A DNA stretch of 64,000 bases from Xanthobacter flavus (lineage in GTDB: Bacteria > Pseudomonadota > Alphaproteobacteria > Rhizobiales > Xanthobacteraceae), in NCBI RefSeq assembly GCF_017875275.1, contig NZ_JAGGML010000001.1, positions 2,377,001-2,441,000 on the forward strand, read 5' to 3'. Positions 18,299 through 28,141 of the stretch are shown here, one piece after another. The notes beneath the pieces are model-generated. The model saw nothing but the letters and a program-made list of their open reading frames with translations. It was not told the origin of the DNA and searched no databases. The translations under genes and the position numbers were made by a program. Position 1 is the stretch's first letter. Every line of letters starts with the position of its first letter.

Positions 18299-20176
18299 AT
18301 GACCGAAACGCCCCCGCCGCTCGCCTTCGATGTCATTGTCGTTGGTGGCGGACACGCCGGATGCGAAGCCGCCGCTGCCGCGGCGCGGGTCGGCGCGCGC
18401 ACGGCGCTGGTCACCCATGCCTTCGCCACCATCGGCGCCATGTCGTGTAATCCCGCCATCGGAGGGCTCGGCAAGGGCCATCTGGTCCGCGAGATCGATG
18501 CGCTGGATGGGTTGATGGGCCGCGTGGCGGATCAGGGCGGTATCCAGTTTCGCGTTCTCAACCGCCGCAAGGGTCCGGCCGTGCGCGGGCCGCGCGCCCA
18601 GGCCGATCGCAAGCTCTATGCGCGGGCCATGCAGCAGGCGCTCACCGAGCAGCCGGGGCTCGTGGTGATCGAAGGTGAGGCGGACGACCTTCTGGTCAAG
18701 GAAGGCCGCGTGGCCGGACTTCGCCTCGCCGATGGCCGGGCGCTCACATGCGGCGCGGTGGTGCTCACCACGGGCACTTTCCTCAATGGGCTGATCCATC
18801 TCGGCGAGGAGAGCACTCCCGCCGGCCGCATGGGCGAGAAGCCGGCGCTTGGCCTCTCCCCTGCCCTCGCGCGCCTCGGCCTCGCCCTCGGCCGGCTTAA
18901 GACCGGCACGCCGGCCCGGCTTGATGGCCGCACCATCGATTGGGCCAGCCTGGAGATGCAGGCGGGCGATGATCCGCCCGAGCCTTTTTCGGCGCTGACC
19001 ACCCGCCTGCCCAATCCTCAGGTCGAGTGCGGCATCACCCGCACGACGGACGCAACGCATGCGCTGATCCGGGAGAACCTCTCCCGCTCGGCCATGTATT
19101 CCGGCCGCATCGGCAGCACCGGGCCGCGCTACTGCCCCTCCATCGAAGACAAGATCGTCCGCTTCGGCGATCGCGACGGCCACCAGATCTTCCTGGAGCC
19201 GGAGGGGCTGGACGATCCCACGGTTTATCCGAACGGCCTGTCCACCTCCCTGCCCGCCGATGTGCAGATCGCCTTCCTGCGCACCATCCCCGGCCTGGAG
19301 CGGGTCGAGGTGATGCGGCCGGGCTATGCCATCGAATACGATCATGTCGACCCGCGCGAGCTTGGCCCGACGCTCGAGACGAAGCGCGTCGCCGGGCTGT
19401 TCCTCGCCGGGCAGATCAACGGGACAACGGGCTACGAGGAGGCGGCCGCGCAAGGGCTTCTCGCCGGCTTGAACGCGGCGCGTCGGGCTGGCGGGGCGGA
19501 TGGCACCGTCTTCGACCGCGCCGAGGCCTATCTGGGCGTGATGGTGGATGATCTCGTCACGCGCGGCGTCAGCGAGCCGTATCGGATGTTCACCTCGCGC
19601 GCCGAGTATCGGCTCACGCTGCGGGCTGACAATGCCGACCAGCGCCTGACCGCCCGTGGCGCCGCACTGGGGCTGGTCGGGGGCGAACGGCTGACGCATT
19701 TCGACGGGCGCACCCAGGCGCTGGAGGCGGCGCGTGCGCTCACCCGCAGCCTCGCCCTGACTCCGTCGGAGGGTGCGCGGCATGGGTTGGCCCTGAACCG
19801 AGACGGCCAGCGCCGGTCGGCCTTCGACCTTCTCGCCTATCCCGACATCGACATGGCCCGTCTGGCGATAATCTGGCCCGAGCTGAAGGCTCTGCCCCAG
19901 GCCATCGCCGAACAGGTGGAGATCGATGCGAAGTACGCGGTCTATCTGGAGCGGCAGGCGGCCGACATCCAGACCTTGCGCAAGGACGAGGCGCTCGCTC
20001 TTCCGGAGGAGCTGTCCTATGTCGACCTGCCTGGCCTCTCCAACGAGCTGAAGCAGAAGCTGGAGCGCGTGCGGCCAAGGACTGTCGGTCAGGCCGGGCG
20101 GATGGAGGGGATGACCCCGGCAGCCCTCGCCCTCATTGCCACCCACGCGCGTCGGGCGGGCGGACGCTGCGCATGA
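18299..20176 (+). CDS. mnmG: tRNA U34 carboxymethylaminomethyl synthase subunit MnmG
   Basis: 625 residues; the FAD- and NADH-binding partner of Mnm[22 protein letters not shown] at the N terminus is the FAD dinucleotide motif. [20 protein letters not shown] is the family signature with its conserved cysteine, and [17 protein letters not shown] lies near residue 375. The C-terminal helical domain that binds MnmE is intact ([15 protein letters not shown]...). It lies between two parS sites and is followed by rsmG, which is the conserved order. Confidence 0.97.
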   Translation: MTETPPPLAFDVIVVGGGHAGCEAAAAAARVGARTALVTHAFATIGAMSCNPAIGGLGKGHLVREIDALDGLMGRVADQGGIQFRVLNRRKGPAVRGPRAQADRKLYARAMQQALTEQPGLVVIEGEADDLLVKEGRVAGLRLADGRALTCGAVVLTTGTFLNGLIHLGEESTPAGRMGEKPALGLSPALARLGLALGRLKTGTPARLDGRTIDWASLEMQAGDDPPEPFSALTTRLPNPQVECGITRTTDATHALIRENLSRSAMYSGRIGSTGPRYCPSIEDKIVRFGDRDGHQIFLEPEGLDDPTVYPNGLSTSLPADVQIAFLRTIPGLERVEVMRPGYAIEYDHVDPRELGPTLETKRVAGLFLAGQINGTTGYEEAAAQGLLAGLNAARRAGGADGTVFDRAEAYLGVMVDDLVTRGVSEPYRMFTSRAEYRLTLRADNADQRLTARGAALGLVGGERLTHFDGRTQALEAARALTRSLALTPSEGARHGLALNRDGQRRSAFDLLAYPDIDMARLAIIWPELKALPQAIAEQVEIDAKYAVYLERQAADIQTLRKDEALALPEELSYVDLPGLSNELKQKLERVRPRTVGQAGRMEGMTPAALALIATHARRAGGRCA

Positions 20177-20219
20177 ACGTCTCGCGCGTGCTGTGGATCA
20201 TGGGGATGGAGGCACGTGC

Positions 20220-20876
20220 ATGAAGCCGACCGGGGCAGTCGCAGACGATGCCGCGCGCGCGGCTGTCGAGGCGGCGGTTTCACGTGAAACATTCCGCCGT
20301 CTCGGCCTCATCGTGGAGCTGCTGCGCAAATGGCAGAAGACCATCAATCTCGTTGCCCCGGCGACGTTGTCCGAGGTGTGGAGCCGCCACATCGCCGATT
20401 CGCTGCAATTGATTAACCATGTTGCAGCCGATTCGATACGGTGGGTGGACCTCGGTTCGGGCGGCGGATTTCCCGGGCTCGTGGTGGCGGCCGCGCTCTC
20501 GGAGCGGCCGGGGGCCGATGTTCATCTGGTGGAGAGCGACACGCGCAAGTCGGCCTTCCTGCGCGAGGTGGCGCGGGTGGCGGAACTGCCGGTGACGGTT
20601 CATGCCCACCGAATCGAGCAGGTGGCTCAAATGCTTGCGCCGGGCACCGAGGTGGTGTCCGCCCGTGCGCTGGCGCCCCTGCCCAAGCTTCTGGAGCTGG
20701 CTGAGCCTTTCCTCACCGCCGGCGCCCTCGGGGTATTTCCCAAGGGGCGCGACGCTGAACGCGAATTGACCGAGGCCCGTAAAGGCTGGACACTCGATTG
20801 CGATCTTCGCGCCAGCGTCAGCGACCGAGAGGCGCGGGTTCTTCTCGTCCGAAGCGCCCGGCGCAACAGCAAGTAG
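20220..20876 (+). CDS. rsmG: 16S rRNA (guanine-527-N7)-methyltransferase RsmG
   Basis: 218 residues; methylates G527 of 16S rRNA, and its loss gives low-level streptomycin resistance in several bacteria. [22 protein letters not shown] and the SAM-binding [16 protein letters not shown] (near residue 78) are diagnostic. The start ATG 20220 has GGAGG upstream. A parS site lies inside the coding sequence at codons 19-24, read as VSRETF. The same VSRETF peptide is common in RsmG of other species for that reason. Confidence 0.95.
   Translation: MKPTGAVADDAARAAVEAAVSRETFRRLGLIVELLRKWQKTINLVAPATLSEVWSRHIADSLQLINHVAADSIRWVDLGSGGGFPGLVVAAALSERPGADVHLVESDTRKSAFLREVARVAELPVTVHAHRIEQVAQMLAPGTEVVSARALAPLPKLLELAEPFLTAGALGVFPKGRDAERELTEARKGWTLDCDLRASVSDREARVLLVRSARRNSK
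20276..20291. promoter_or_regulatory. parS: parS centromere site 2, inside rsmG
   Basis: GGTTTCACGTGAAACA differs from the 16-base parS consensus only at its first base and keeps the full 14-base palindromic core. It lies within the rsmG coding sequence, 2.06 kb from site 1, so mnmG is flanked by two ParB loading sites. Confidence 0.9.
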
Positions 20877-20979
20877 CCGCCCCACCGGGAAGGCGCGCCC
20901 ATAGGGCCGGCGCCGCTCAGTGGACGTTCGACACCGCTGGCCCGCGCTCGCGGGATCAGATCCTAGGGGACCATGGGCC

Positions 20980-21834
20980 ATGAGCCAGGCTGACCATTCC
21001 GCGAAAGCCGATCTTTCCAAGCCGGCGGGCGCCCCGCGCGTGCTGGCGCTGGCCAACCAGAAGGGCGGCGTCGGCAAGACCACGACGGCGATCAACCTCG
21101 GCACCGCCCTCGCGGCCATCGGCGAGACCGTGCTCGTGGTGGACCTCGACCCGCAGGGCAATGCCTCCACCGGTCTTGGCATCGACCGCCGCTCGCGCAA
21201 CCTCTCCACCTATGACGTGCTGGTGGGCGAAGCCTCCATGCAGGAGACGGTGATGCCCACGGGCGTGCCGCAACTGTATGTGGCTCCCTCCACCCTCGAC
21301 CTTTCCGGCCTTGAGCTGGAGATCGCCGCGGAGCGCGACCGTGCCTTTCGCCTGCGGGACGCGCTCAAGGCGCTCGCGTCCGATCCACAGGCGCCGCGCT
21401 TCACCTATGTCCTGGTGGATTGCCCCCCGTCGCTCTCGCTGCTCACCGTGAACGCCATGGCGGCGGCGGACGCGATCGTCGTGCCGCTGCAATGCGAATT
21501 CTTCGCGCTGGAGGGCCTCTCCCAGCTGATGAAGACGGTGGAGCAGGTGCGGGTGGGGCTCAACCCCAGCCTCACCATCCACGGCATCGTGCTGACCATG
21601 TATGACGGCCGCAACAATCTGTCGGAACAGGTGGTGCAGGACGTGCGGCAATTCATGGGCGACAAGGTCTATGAGACCATCATTCCCCGCAATGTCCGCG
21701 TGTCCGAGGCACCGTCCTATGGCAAGCCGGTTTTGCTCTATGATCTCAAGTGCCTGGGATCTCAGGCCTATTTGCGGCTCGCCTCGGAAGTGATCCAGCG
21801 CGAGCGGGCGGCGCGCGCGGCGGCTGCAGCCTGA
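20980..21834 (+). CDS. parA: chromosome partitioning ATPase ParA
   Basis: 284 residues of the ParA/MinD family without an N-terminal helix-turn-helix, as in chromosomal ParA. The deviant Walker A KGGVGKTTTAINLG is near residue 30, DLDPQGNASTGLG follows, and Walker B is YVLVDCPPSLS. ATP-bound ParA on the nucleoid pulls ParB-parS complexes and so segregates the origin. The start ATG 20980 gives MSQADHSAK, a typical variable N terminus. parB begins 26 bases after the stop. Confidence 0.96.
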   Translation: MSQADHSAKADLSKPAGAPRVLALANQKGGVGKTTTAINLGTALAAIGETVLVVDLDPQGNASTGLGIDRRSRNLSTYDVLVGEASMQETVMPTGVPQLYVAPSTLDLSGLELEIAAERDRAFRLRDALKALASDPQAPRFTYVLVDCPPSLSLLTVNAMAAADAIVVPLQCEFFALEGLSQLMKTVEQVRVGLNPSLTIHGIVLTMYDGRNNLSEQVVQDVRQFMGDKVYETIIPRNVRVSEAPSYGKPVLLYDLKCLGSQAYLRLASEVIQRERAARAAAAA

Positions 21835-21860
21835 CGGAAGACCAGAGGGACAAGACCAAG

Positions 21861-22754
21861 ATGGCGGACGAACAGCGCTCCCGGCTCGGGCGGGGGCTTG
21901 CCGCGTTGATCGGCGAGATGGGGGAGCCGCAGGCCGCTCCGGCCCGCAGCTCCGGCCCGCGCGGGGGGCCGCGCCGCGTGCCCATCGAGCAGGTGAAGGC
22001 CAACCCGCGCAATCCGCGCCGCGCCTTCCTGGAGGAGGGGCTGGAAGACCTCACCGCCTCCATCCGCGAGAAGGGCATCATCCAGCCCATCGTGGTGCGG
22101 CCCCTGAAGGGATCGGACAGCTTCGAGATCGTGGCCGGCGAACGCCGCTGGCGCGCGGCCCAGCGGGCGAGCCTGCACGAGGTTCCCGTGGTGGTGCTGG
22201 AGCTCACCGATCGCGAGGCGCTGGAAATCGCCATCATCGAGAACGTCCAGCGCGCCGACCTCAACGCCGTCGAAGAGGCGCAGGGCTATGAAGCCCTGAT
22301 GGATGAGTTCGAATACAACCAGAACGAGCTTTCCAAGGTCATCGGCAAAAGCCGCAGCCACATCGCCAACACGCTGCGCCTGCTGAAACTGCCCGATTCG
22401 GTGAAGGGGCACCTGGCGGAGGGGCGGCTCAGCGCCGGCCACGCACGCGCCCTCCTCTCCGTGGCCGACCCGGAGAAGGTGGCCCGCGAAGTGATCTCCA
22501 AGGGGCTCACGGTGCGGGATGTGGAGGCGCTCTCCAGGTCCAAGCCGCCGATGGCGCCGGAGAAGGGCCGTGGCGCCCCTGCGCCAGCCTCCGAACGGAA
22601 GAGCGCGGATACGCGGGCGCTGGAGAAACGGCTTACCGATGCGCTCGGTCTGTCCGTCAGCCTTGACGGCAAGGGCGAGGCCGGCGAGCTGCGCATCCGC
22701 TATGCCAGCCTCGACCAGCTCGACGAGATCTGCCGCCGTCTCGGCCTGGATTGA
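21861..22754 (+). CDS. parB: chromosome partitioning protein ParB
   Basis: 297 residues; the CTPase clamp that loads at parS. RSRLGRGLAALIG is the N-terminal ParA-contact motif. NPRNPRR and GERRWRAAQRA form the CTP-binding ParB/Srx domain. SKVIGKSRSHIANTLRLLKL is the helix-turn-helix, and the C-terminal 45 residues are the dimerisation domain. The two parS sites lie within 3.7 kb upstream. An intrinsic terminator follows at once. Confidence 0.96.
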   Translation: MADEQRSRLGRGLAALIGEMGEPQAAPARSSGPRGGPRRVPIEQVKANPRNPRRAFLEEGLEDLTASIREKGIIQPIVVRPLKGSDSFEIVAGERRWRAAQRASLHEVPVVVLELTDREALEIAIIENVQRADLNAVEEAQGYEALMDEFEYNQNELSKVIGKSRSHIANTLRLLKLPDSVKGHLAEGRLSAGHARALLSVADPEKVAREVISKGLTVRDVEALSRSKPPMAPEKGRGAPAPASERKSADTRALEKRLTDALGLSVSLDGKGEAGELRIRYASLDQLDEICRRLGLD

Positions 22755-22775
22755 AGTTCAACGCAGCTGACAAAG

Positions 22776-22804
22776 AAAAGGCCGGGCGTGCGCCCGGCCT
22801 TTTT
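22776..22804. terminator. intrinsic terminator between parB and mucR
   Basis: AAAAGGCCGGGCG, a two-base loop, and CGCCCGGCCTTTTT form a near-perfect stem with A-tract and T-tract flanks on both sides. It lies about 20 bases after the parB stop. Because both flanks are suitable it could also stop transcripts from the convergent mucR gene, which ends 54 bases to the right. Confidence 0.9.
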
Positions 22805-22857
22805 GCGTTCCAGATGAGGCCCGCGTCTTCTTGCGCAGGCGCGGCCTTATCTTGAAA

Positions 22858-23322
22858 TCAGGCGGCGGCCTTGCGGCGGGTCGTCTTCTTCGCGGGGGCG
22901 ACGGGTGCCTTCTTGCGGGTCTGGCCGAGGCCCATGTTCTTGGCGAGTTCCGAGCGGGCCGCAGCATAGGCCGGGGCAACCATGGGATAATCCTTGGGCA
23001 GGCCCCACTTCTCGCGGTAAGCCTCGGGGGTCATGCCGTAGCTGGTGCGCAGGTGCCGCTTCAGAGACTTGAACTTCTTCCCGTCTTCCAGGCAGATGAT
23101 GTATTCGGGCGTCACCGACTTCTTGAGCGGGACGGCCGGCTTCTGCTCCTCCACCTGCGGCGCGGCGGGGGTGCCGAGCTGGCCGAGGGCGCGGTAGACG
23201 GACTCGATGAGACCGGGAAGCTCGGCGGCCGCGACGCTGTTGTTGCTCACATACGCGGCGACGATGTCCGCGGTGAAGTCGATGAAGGTCGGCGACGGAG
23301 TATTGGACGCGGAGTCGCTCAC
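22858..23322 (-). CDS. mucR: Ros/MucR-family zinc-finger-like transcriptional regulator
   Basis: 154 residues. The domain from about residue 75 to 135 contains [18 protein letters not shown] and [17 protein letters not shown], the signatures of the rhizobial Ros/MucR regulators, which are H-NS-like repressors of exopolysaccharide, motility and symbiosis genes. The finger is degenerate: the second cysteine is replaced by aspartate (C-x2-D) and a tyrosine stands where the last histidine would be. The tail is Lys/Arg/Ala-rich. I chose GTG 23322, preceded by AGGGA, giving MSDSASN; longer frames lack a better start. The AT-rich leader (23440-23580) suits autoregulation. Confidence 0.85.
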   Translation of the reverse strand: MSDSASNTPSPTFIDFTADIVAAYVSNNSVAAAELPGLIESVYRALGQLGTPAAPQVEEQKPAVPLKKSVTPEYIICLEDGKKFKSLKRHLRTSYGMTPEAYREKWGLPKDYPMVAPAYAAARSELAKNMGLGQTRKKAPVAPAKKTTRRKAAA

Positions 23323-24015
23323 GGGAGTCCCTTTCTGTTCTTCGCTAAAGCGAGCTGGCAATGCGGGGAGCGGTTGGAATGCGACCGGGCTCGGTATGGC
23401 TTCGGCCACATGCTCCGCCGAGGCAGACGCCGCATCGGCTGATTAAGTTACGCGGTTTATCTATAGCACCTCGTCCTATAAATACAATCGGCAGCCAAAA
23501 ACTCTTGGAAAGTGAGCAATAGAGCCAGTTTGCGGCGGTCGATGAGGGGTCCTGCCCGGCTCCGTCGAACGAAATGATCCATGCCAGATCAGCGAATCGC
23601 AGCCTCGACAGATGAAAACATCGGCCATGGGAAGTGTTCCCGGTGCATGGTCCGCGAAGCCAGTGCGTCCATAGCCGGGGAGATACTAGCCCGACGCCTT
23701 CGCGCGCTGTTTTTCTGTGCCGGCGACAACAAGTACATGCCCCGATTTGTACAACTTCCAGATGCGGCAGACGGTCGAGGCTTCCGTCACGTCGGCGCCC
23801 CGCCGCCGTCCTGATTTGACGGAACGCATCACGCGCCTGAGCTTGCCGCTGGCGTAGCCGAGACTTCCGGGCCCGGCCACTGGTGTGGCGCGCCGAACCG
23901 GGTTAGGTGGGGTCGTTCCGCCCCTGGCCGGGGCGGCCACCGTTCAAGGGTCGATGCGGTTCCCGAAGCGGCATCGGCCGTGCAATGTCGCCCGCCCGGC
24001 GGGGACGAGGATGCC
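23323..24015. other. intergenic region between mucR and recR
   Basis: About 690 bases without a gene I can support. Bases 23440-23580 are distinctly AT-richer than the surroundings and probably hold the mucR promoter. Short open frames of 61-84 codons on both strands (for example 23581-23814 on plus and 23686-23940 on minus) have no recognisable domain. Around 23880-23908 a short stretch resembles the 5' half of an alphaproteobacterial SRP RNA but the distal half is missing. Confidence 0.5.
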
Positions 24016-24621
24016 ATGCCACGCACCGTCGCCGGACCCGAGATCGAGCGTCTGATCCAGCTTCTGGCCCGCCTGCCCGGCCTTGGGCCGCGTTCGGCGC
24101 GCCGCGTGGCCCTGCACCTCATCAAGAAGCGCGAGGCGCTCATGGCGCCGCTGGCGACGGCGCTGGGCGATGCCATCGGCAAGATCGTCACCTGCCGGAC
24201 GTGCGGCAACGTGGACGTGACGGATCCCTGCACGGTCTGCACCGACCCCACGCGCGACGGGCGCACGCTGGTGGTGGTGGCGGACGTGGGCGATCTCTGG
24301 GCCCTGGAACGCGCTGGCGTTCTCAATGCCCGTTATCATGTGCTGGGGGGCGTTCTCTCGCCGCTGGACGGCGTGGGGCCGGACGACCTGAATATCGCCA
24401 GCCTCGTCACCCGCGTGCACGCACAGGAGGTCTCGGAAGTCATCCTGGCGCTCGGCGCCACGGTGGACGGGCAGACGACGGCCCATTACCTCACCGATGT
24501 CCTGCGCGACACCGGCGCCCGTATCACCCGCCTCGCGCAGGGCGTTCCCGTGGGGGGCGAGCTCGATTATCTGGACGAAGGCACCCTCTCCGCCGCCATC
24601 CGCGCACGCACGCAGATGTGA
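24016..24621 (+). CDS. recR: recombination mediator RecR
   Basis: 201 residues of the RecFOR pathway, which helps load RecA at gaps. The N-terminal helix-hairpin-helix ([20 protein letters not shown]), the C4 zinc finger ([16 protein letters not shown], near residues 57-72) and the Toprim domain are in the right order. ATG 24016, giving [14 protein letters not shown], has GACGAGG upstream. Unusually, dnaX and the YbaB nucleoid gene that normally precede recR are not here. Confidence 0.94.
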   Translation: MPRTVAGPEIERLIQLLARLPGLGPRSARRVALHLIKKREALMAPLATALGDAIGKIVTCRTCGNVDVTDPCTVCTDPTRDGRTLVVVADVGDLWALERAGVLNARYHVLGGVLSPLDGVGPDDLNIASLVTRVHAQEVSEVILALGATVDGQTTAHYLTDVLRDTGARITRLAQGVPVGGELDYLDEGTLSAAIRARTQM

Positions 24622-24649
24622 TCGGCGGAGTGTCAGTCTTCCCCAGCTT

Positions 24650-25417
24650 TCACTGCAGCATCCGCTCGAAATTGATGACGAAGAGCTTGGGGTCGGGGCG
24701 CTTGTTCACCTGCACGTTCGACAGCGAGACCTGCGTGTCGTAGCCCTGCGGATCGGTCACGACCCACTGCTTCAGCGCCGAGGTCTTGGCGTCGAACAGG
24801 ATCAGCAGACGATAGGTGCCGAACATGGGCACGGTTTCCTGCATCACCACAGTCACGAAGCGGTCGTCCTGAAAGATGCCGGTCACATGCGGCTCGGTGC
24901 CGAGGTCGATGCGCTCCGCCAGCAGGAAGCGCAGCGGCGTCTGCGACAGGGGCGTGATGTCCTGGGTGTTGAGATTGCGGTCGCGCACGGCCACCGACTG
25001 GCCGTTGGAGATCAGCTCCACCGGGCTCGGCGCATCGTATTCGAAACGCACGCGTCCGGGCTTCTGCATGTAGAAGTCGCCGGTGCGCTTGGAGCCGTCC
25101 GGGTCGATCTGGGTGAAGGTGCCGGTCATGGACTGCACCGAATTGAAGTAGCTGGTGATGCGCTCCACGGTCGCCTTCGGCGCGCGGCCATCGGCCGGCT
25201 GCGCCACGGCAACGGGAGCCGCACCCTTCGCCTGGCCCTGGGGCCGCATGAGGTCGCCGGGGGGCTGCACCGTCTGGGCGACGGCAGGAACAGCCGCGAC
25301 CAGCCCCAGCGCCAGCAGCAGGCCGGCGGCGCCCGCGCGGCGCGTCTTCGCCGACGGGACGCGGGCCTCGCGGGGGGTGAAGCGGGTGGCGGCGGAGCGG
25401 ATGAGCATCATGGGCAT
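24650..25417 (-). CDS. lolA: outer-membrane lipoprotein carrier LolA-like protein
   Basis: About 255 residues with an Arg-rich start and a signal peptide ending GLVAAVPAVAQ. The mature part contains VERITSYFNSVQSMTGTFTQ and GDFYMQKPGRVRFEY, the LolA fold signatures. LolA ferries lipoproteins across the periplasm to LolB; alphaproteobacteria usually lack a clear LolB. Three closely spaced ATG codons (25417, 25411, 25408) make the exact start uncertain. It ends 28 bases from the convergent recR stop. The 232-base gap to ftsK shows no gene. Confidence 0.88.
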   Translation of the reverse strand: MPMMLIRSAATRFTPREARVPSAKTRRAGAAGLLLALGLVAAVPAVAQTVQPPGDLMRPQGQAKGAAPVAVAQPADGRAPKATVERITSYFNSVQSMTGTFTQIDPDGSKRTGDFYMQKPGRVRFEYDAPSPVELISNGQSVAVRDRNLNTQDITPLSQTPLRFLLAERIDLGTEPHVTGIFQDDRFVTVVMQETVPMFGTYRLLILFDAKTSALKQWVVTDPQGYDTQVSLSNVQVNKRPDPKLFVINFERMLQ

Positions 25418-25649
25418 CTCTGGCGCAGGGCGTGTCGCGGGCAGGAAGGTCATTTCCGACGCTCCGATCCCGCCCCGCGCGGGCTGATCGGATGGACAGG
25501 GGTCTAATACGCAACTTGCGGCCGGGCTATGGCGAACCTGTGGCCTTGCCGACGCCCGGGAAAACCGCCCAGCGCCGCTTGTGTTCCGGTTCGGCCGAAG
25601 CTGCAACCGGAACCGGGAACCGCTCACGCGGGAATGTGACGCAACGCGC

Positions 25650-28127
25650 CTACTCGGCTGCCTGCTCGGGCAGCAGGATCTCCCGCTTGCCGGCGTGATT
25701 GGGCGAGCCGACAAGGCCCTCCTTCTCCATGCGCTCGACCAGCGAAGCCGCGCGATTGTAGCCGATCTGAAGCCGGCGCTGGATATAGGAGGTGGAGCAT
25801 TTGCGGTCGCGCATCACCACCGCCACCGCCTGGGAATAGAGGTCCATGCCCTCGTCGCCCATACCGCCCTTGTCGAACACGGCGCCGTCGCCGTCCTCAT
25901 CCTCCGCATCCTCGGCGGTCACCGCCTCCACGTAGGAGGGCGCGCCCTGGGCCTTGAGGTGCTTCACCACGCTCTCCACCTCCTCGTCGGAGACGAAGGG
26001 GCCGTGCACGCGGCTGATGCGGCCGCCGCCGGCCATGTAGAGCATGTCGCCCTGGCCCAGCAGCTGCTCGGCGCCCATCTCGCCGAGGATGGTGCGGCTG
26101 TCGATCTTCGAGGTCACCTGGAAGGAGATGCGGGTGGGGAAGTTCGCCTTGATGGTGCCGGTGATGACGTCCACGGACGGGCGCTGCGTGGCCATCACCA
26201 GATGGATGCCCGCCGCGCGGGCCATCTGGGCAAGGCGCTGGATGGCGCCCTCGATGTCCTTGCCGGCGACCAGCATCAGGTCGGCCATCTCGTCGACGAT
26301 GACGACGATGTAGGGCAGGGGCTCGAGGTTCATCTCCTCGCTCTCGTAGATGGCTTCTCCGGTCTCGTGGTCGAAGCCGGTCTGCACCGTGCGGGCGATG
26401 GATTCGCCCTTCTCGCTGGCGTCCTTCACCCGGGCGTTGAAGCCGTCGATGTTGCGCACGCCCAGCTTCGACATCTTCTTGTAGCGGTCCTCCATCTCCT
26501 TCACCGCCCACTTCAGCGCCACCACCGCCTTCTTCGGATCGGTGACGACGGGGGCAAGAAGATGGGGGATGCCGTCATAGACGGACAGCTCCAGCATCTT
26601 GGGATCGACCATGATGAGCCGGCACTGTTCCGGCTTCAGCCGGTAAAGCAGGCTCAGGATCATGGTATTGATGGCCACCGACTTGCCCGAGCCGGTGGTG
26701 CCGGCCACCAGCAGGTGCGGCATGCGGGCGAGGTCGACGATCACCGGATCGCCGCCGATGGTCTTGCCCAGCGCGATGGCGAGCTTGTGCCCGGTATCGC
26801 CGAAATCCTTGGTGGCGATCAGCTCGCGCAGCAGCACCTTGTCGCGCTTCTGGTTGGGCAGCTCGATGCCGATGGCATTGCGGCCCGGCACCACCGCGAC
26901 GCGGGCGGACACGGCGCTCATGGAGCGTGCGATATCGTCGGCGAGGCCGATGACGCGGGACGACTTGATGCCGGGCGCGGGCTCCAGCTCATAGAGCGTC
27001 ACCACCGGGCCGGGGCGCACCTGGCCGATCTCGCCGCGCACGCCGAAGTCCTGCAACGTCGCCTCCAGCTCGCGCGCGGTCCCGGAGAGGGCCTCCGGGC
27101 TCATGGCGGGGGCCTTGGCGGGGGGCGCGGGCGTCAGCAGATCGAGGGAGGGATGCTGGTAGCCGGCGCGGCGGCCGCCACGACGGGCGGCCCGGCGGCG
27201 GGCGGCGGCGCCTTCGGGCGGGGCCTCCAGCGGGGCATCGGGGAGATCGTGGGGCGCGGGCGCGATGGCACCCTCCAGGCGCGGCTCCTGCCGCTGGCCC
27301 GGCCTTTCGGCGGGCGCGGCCGAGGTGGCGGCGGGCAGGGGCCGGCGGGCGAGGCCGGCGCCGGAGAGGCGCGCCTTCCACGACAGGAAGGTATGGGTGA
27401 GGGCGCCGAGGGAAACGGCGGTGCCGTCGTCCTCCTCGTCCTCGTCGCCCACCTCGCCCGGCAGCTCGGAGGCGGGAGCGAGCTTCAGCGGCGTGCGCCG
27501 GCCGCCGCTCAGGGCGAAGAACAGGCCGGCGGCCCCGATCGCGAGGCCGGCGGCCCCGATGAGCATGGAATCGAGGCCGGCGAGCGCGCCGCCCCGCATC
27601 ACGCCGAAGGCGCGTGGAAAGAGATCGCCCAAAGCGCCGCCGAGGCCGGTGAGGCCCGGCCAATGCTCGGGCTGGGGGATGGCGCCGAGGAAAGCGGTGG
27701 TGCCCAGCACGCCGATGAGCCAGCAGGTGATGCGCAGCCGCTCGCGAGCGAAGGGTCGGTGGGTCACGAGCCGCCAGCCGGCATAGAGCGGCGGCAGCAG
27801 CACGGCCAGCGCCGCGAGCCCGAACAGCTGGACCAGCAGATCGGCGATGATCGCGCCGGGCCGGCCCAGCAGGTTCGTCACCGGGGCATGGGTGGCGTTG
27901 GAGAGGCTCGGGTCGGTCGCGGACCAGGTGCCGAGCGCCACGAAGGAGGTCAGCGTCGCGAGGATGAGGCCGGTGCCGACGATCTCCCGCCCGCGCCGGC
28001 GCACCACCAGCCGGATGCTCTCCGGGATCAGTTCGAGCCGGTGCGCATGGTGGTGAGGCGCATCCATCCGGCTGTTGATGACGGCATCGGCGGTGGCTGC
28101 CTTCGGGCGTCGGCGGGCCATGGGCAT
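25650..28127 (-). CDS. ftsK: DNA translocase FtsK
   Basis: 825 residues. Four hydrophobic segments between about 40 and 190 anchor it at the septum. A Pro/Ala/Arg-rich linker of about 130 residues follows, then the RecA-like motor with Walker [14 protein letters not shown] near residue 490 and Walker [14 protein letters not shown]. The C-terminal gamma winged helix ([22 protein letters not shown]) recognises the KOPS polarity sequences. It clears the terminus DNA during division. ATG 28127 gives MPMARRRPK; 14 bases separate it from the upstream aminotransferase stop, so co-transcription is likely. Confidence 0.95.
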   Translation of the reverse strand: MPMARRRPKAATADAVINSRMDAPHHHAHRLELIPESIRLVVRRRGREIVGTGLILATLTSFVALGTWSATDPSLSNATHAPVTNLLGRPGAIIADLLVQLFGLAALAVLLPPLYAGWRLVTHRPFARERLRITCWLIGVLGTTAFLGAIPQPEHWPGLTGLGGALGDLFPRAFGVMRGGALAGLDSMLIGAAGLAIGAAGLFFALSGGRRTPLKLAPASELPGEVGDEDEEDDGTAVSLGALTHTFLSWKARLSGAGLARRPLPAATSAAPAERPGQRQEPRLEGAIAPAPHDLPDAPLEAPPEGAAARRRAARRGGRRAGYQHPSLDLLTPAPPAKAPAMSPEALSGTARELEATLQDFGVRGEIGQVRPGPVVTLYELEPAPGIKSSRVIGLADDIARSMSAVSARVAVVPGRNAIGIELPNQKRDKVLLRELIATKDFGDTGHKLAIALGKTIGGDPVIVDLARMPHLLVAGTTGSGKSVAINTMILSLLYRLKPEQCRLIMVDPKMLELSVYDGIPHLLAPVVTDPKKAVVALKWAVKEMEDRYKKMSKLGVRNIDGFNARVKDASEKGESIARTVQTGFDHETGEAIYESEEMNLEPLPYIVVIVDEMADLMLVAGKDIEGAIQRLAQMARAAGIHLVMATQRPSVDVITGTIKANFPTRISFQVTSKIDSRTILGEMGAEQLLGQGDMLYMAGGGRISRVHGPFVSDEEVESVVKHLKAQGAPSYVEAVTAEDAEDEDGDGAVFDKGGMGDEGMDLYSQAVAVVMRDRKCSTSYIQRRLQIGYNRAASLVERMEKEGLVGSPNHAGKREILLPEQAAE

Positions 28128-28141
28128 CGGCGCGGCTCCCT

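Noticed and set aside
23581-23940. Short open frames on both strands between mucR and recR
   Set aside because: They have no recognisable domain, no clear ribosome-binding site and no consistent codon pattern.
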